A DNA stretch of 64,000 nt from assembly GCF_000428825.1 (NCBI RefSeq), contig NZ_AUAR01000014.1, forward strand, positions 61,014 through 125,013. The letters run 5' to 3'. Positions 62,716 to 64,000 of this stretch are shown piece by piece (the stretch's first letter is position 1; the number at the start of each line of letters is the position of its first letter). Position numbers and translations under genes: made by a program. This DNA comes from Desulfomicrobium escambiense DSM 10707 (GTDB lineage: Bacteria > Desulfobacterota > Desulfovibrionia > Desulfovibrionales > Desulfomicrobiaceae). Under the pieces are notes generated by a model. It did no database searches and was not told where the DNA came from. It was given only the letters and a program-made list of their open reading frames with translations.

Positions 62716-63323
62716 CACACGTCCGCCTCGGTCATCTTCAGTTCGATCTCGCCCTCCGCGCCGGCCAGAAGTTCGCGAAGCCGGACGGAATCCACGGTCG
62801 AACCGTTCCAGGAGCATTGATAGCCGTCCAGGGCGATGTCCGCATCGTCAAGATACTCCAACAGGAAGCTGGCCGGCACGATGACGCCGTTGCGCAGCAC
62901 GGCCGGAAAGCAGTCCTGGGCCACGAAATTGAACATCTTGACCTTGGCCACGCCACCCTTGCGCTCGTCCTTGTCGTGGTGGCTGACAAGATCCGGACGA
63001 AAGGCCCTGATGGGGCTCGAACGCCGCAGGGCGATCCCGCACAGTCCGGGCATGGTCCCGCTCATGCCGACCTCGTCGCCGTCACCGACGCGCTCCTCGC
63101 GCCAGTCGTCGACCGGGGCGCTGTTCAGGAACAGCCCTGGCACGCTGTTGGTCGCGTAATGCGGATCCATCCCCAGCACGTCCGTCATGAAATCGCGAAC
63201 GCTGACCGCCTTGTCCAGAAACACGCCCACGCCGCGGCGCAGCAGGCCGTGCCACGCCGATACGGAAATTTTCGGTACCGCCAGAAACAGCTGGTTTGTA
63301 ATCCGTCCATTTATGCCTTGCAT
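62715..63323 (-). CDS. Conserved protein of unknown function
   Basis: 202-residue protein that I do not recognise. No signal peptide or membrane helix. It contains HYATNSVPGLFLNSAPVDDWREE, a Cys in MPGLCGIAL, and an acidic C-terminus. The start at 63323 follows AAGGGGG; the longer start at 63374 would cross the promoter region. It is coupled to rlpA (TGATG) and divergent from the AOR gene, with 105 bases between. Confidence 0.65.
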   Translation of the reverse strand: MQGINGRITNQLFLAVPKISVSAWHGLLRRGVGVFLDKAVSVRDFMTDVLGMDPHYATNSVPGLFLNSAPVDDWREERVGDGDEVGMSGTMPGLCGIALRRSSPIRAFRPDLVSHHDKDERKGGVAKVKMFNFVAQDCFPAVLRNGVIVPASFLLEYLDDADIALDGYQCSWNGSTVDSVRLRELLAGAEGEIELKMTEADV

Positions 63324-63428
63324 GACATAACCCCCTTTTCTTCTTGACTTTATGCGAAGAGTGTCTGCTATCATTCTGTAAAAAGCAAGACAACGCGCGA
63401 TTTCGCGCTCAAACTCAAGGAGTATACG

Positions 63429-64000
63429 ATGAAGATTCTGCGCATCAATACCCGGACAAAGTCCTTCAAGTTCGAGGAACTCGGCGACTACGCCGGTCTC
63501 GGCGGCCGCGCCCTGACTTCACGAATTGTCAATAGGGAAGTGCCGGCGGACTGTCACGCCCTTTCCGCCGACAACAAGCTCATTTTCGCCGGCGGCGTCC
63601 TGGCCCCGACCAACGCCGCCAACTCCGGCCGCGTCTCCGTGGGCGCCAAGTCGCCCCTGACCGGCGGCATCAAGGAGAGCAACTCCGGCGGACAGTTCGC
63701 CCACACCCTGCCCAAGCTGGGCCTTTTGGCCATCATCCTCGAGGACAAGCCCGAGGCCGGCAGCCCCATGCAGGAGATCTTCGTCTCCGCCGACAAGGTC
63801 GTGTTCAAGGATTCCGCCGTGGCCGGCATGCGCACCTACGCCGCCCAGGAAAAGCTCCTGGCCGCCTACGGCGACAAGGCCGTGACCGCCATGGTCGGCC
63901 CCGCCGGCGAGCAGTGCCTGGCCGCCGCCACCATCCAGTTCTCGGACCCCGAGGGCCTGCCTTCCCGTTCCGCCGGCCGCGGCGGCATGGGTGCGGTCAT
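63429..64000 (+). CDS. aor: Tungsten aldehyde:ferredoxin oxidoreductase (N-terminal part, runs off the window)
   Basis: The first 190 residues of an AOR-family enzyme that oxidises aldehydes to acids with ferredoxin, using tungsten-bispyranopterin. The N-terminal domain is recognisable: MKILRINTRTKSFKFEEL, YAGLGGRALTSRIV, APTNAANSGRVSVGAKSPLTGGIKESNSGG and SRSAGRGGMGAVM, which contribute to pterin binding. AAGGAG precedes the ATG. The Fe-S cysteines lie in the missing part. It could oxidise acetaldehyde formed by IslA or EutBC. Paralogs for other aldehydes are common. Confidence 0.93.
   Translation, partial: MKILRINTRTKSFKFEELGDYAGLGGRALTSRIVNREVPADCHALSADNKLIFAGGVLAPTNAANSGRVSVGAKSPLTGGIKESNSGGQFAHTLPKLGLLAIILEDKPEAGSPMQEIFVSADKVVFKDSAVAGMRTYAAQEKLLAAYGDKAVTAMVGPAGEQCLAAATIQFSDPEGLPSRSAGRGGMGAV

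Overview
This window is a high-GC bacterial chromosome segment with short intergenic gaps. The gene set points to a sulfate- or sulfite-reducing member of Desulfovibrionales (Desulfobacterota, the former Deltaproteobacteria). Pointers are dsrC, a class I hybrid cluster protein, isethionate sulfite-lyase with its activase, a tungsten aldehyde:ferredoxin oxidoreductase, the futalosine menaquinone gene mqnE, sigma-54 activators next to sigma-54 promoters, and Gram-negative envelope genes (RND pump, lipocalin, RlpA). The species cannot be named from the sequence. I see no rRNA, tRNA, CRISPR array, insertion sequence or prophage.

Layout. 0-10.5 kb is an isethionate desulfonation locus: a PAS/sigma-54 activator, islB and islA on the minus strand, then divergently a TRAP transporter (dctP and a fused dctQM), an unusual amidohydrolase and a TauE-type permease. 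The 662 bp between islA and dctP carries a -24/-12 promoter for each direction and three similar 12-bp sites between them. 10.7-12.5 kb has an alkyltransferase-like protein, an unrecognised protein and a HIT protein. 12.7-19 kb is a peptide ABC transporter operon ending in an M55 D-aminopeptidase. 19.0-19.6 kb is a higBA toxin-antitoxin pair. 19.6-23 kb (minus) is nagZ-eutB-eutC with start/stop overlaps. 23.4-29.3 kb is a BMP-type nucleoside ABC transporter with a cytosine-deaminase-like enzyme, preceded by a sigma-54 promoter.

29.3-37.2 kb has a GrlR-like protein, an MFS transporter, hcp, and a ZraS/ZraR-like two-component system divergent from a SHOCT protein and a Met-rich ZraP-like protein behind a near-perfect sigma-54 promoter. 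37.3-41 kb has an EamA transporter, a MarC protein, and a CCG-domain Fe-S protein paired with a NapH-like membrane ferredoxin. 41-46.9 kb (minus) is an RND pump and fusion protein followed by overlapping NnrU-like and glycosyltransferase genes. 47-52.2 kb has a lipocalin, a PAS protein without an ATPase domain, cardiolipin synthase, two small Cys-rich proteins and dsrC. 52.3-55.7 kb is glgB-malQ. 55.8-64 kb is mostly housekeeping: a 47-residue membrane peptide, mqnE, rpsA, rimO, a radical SAM protein, an HU/IHF protein, rlpA, an unknown protein and the start of an AOR gene.

How it fits together (inference). IslAB would cleave imported isethionate to acetaldehyde and sulfite. Sulfite can be reduced through the DsrAB/DsrC route or exported by the TauE-like permease. 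EutBC also yields acetaldehyde, and AOR is one enzyme that could oxidise it. Peptide, nucleoside and nucleobase uptake suggest a scavenging lifestyle. The least explained items are the amidohydrolase lacking the usual metal ligands, the duplicated four-Cys protein upstream of dsrC, the nagZ-eutBC coupling, and the orphan sigma-54 promoter of the nucleoside transporter.
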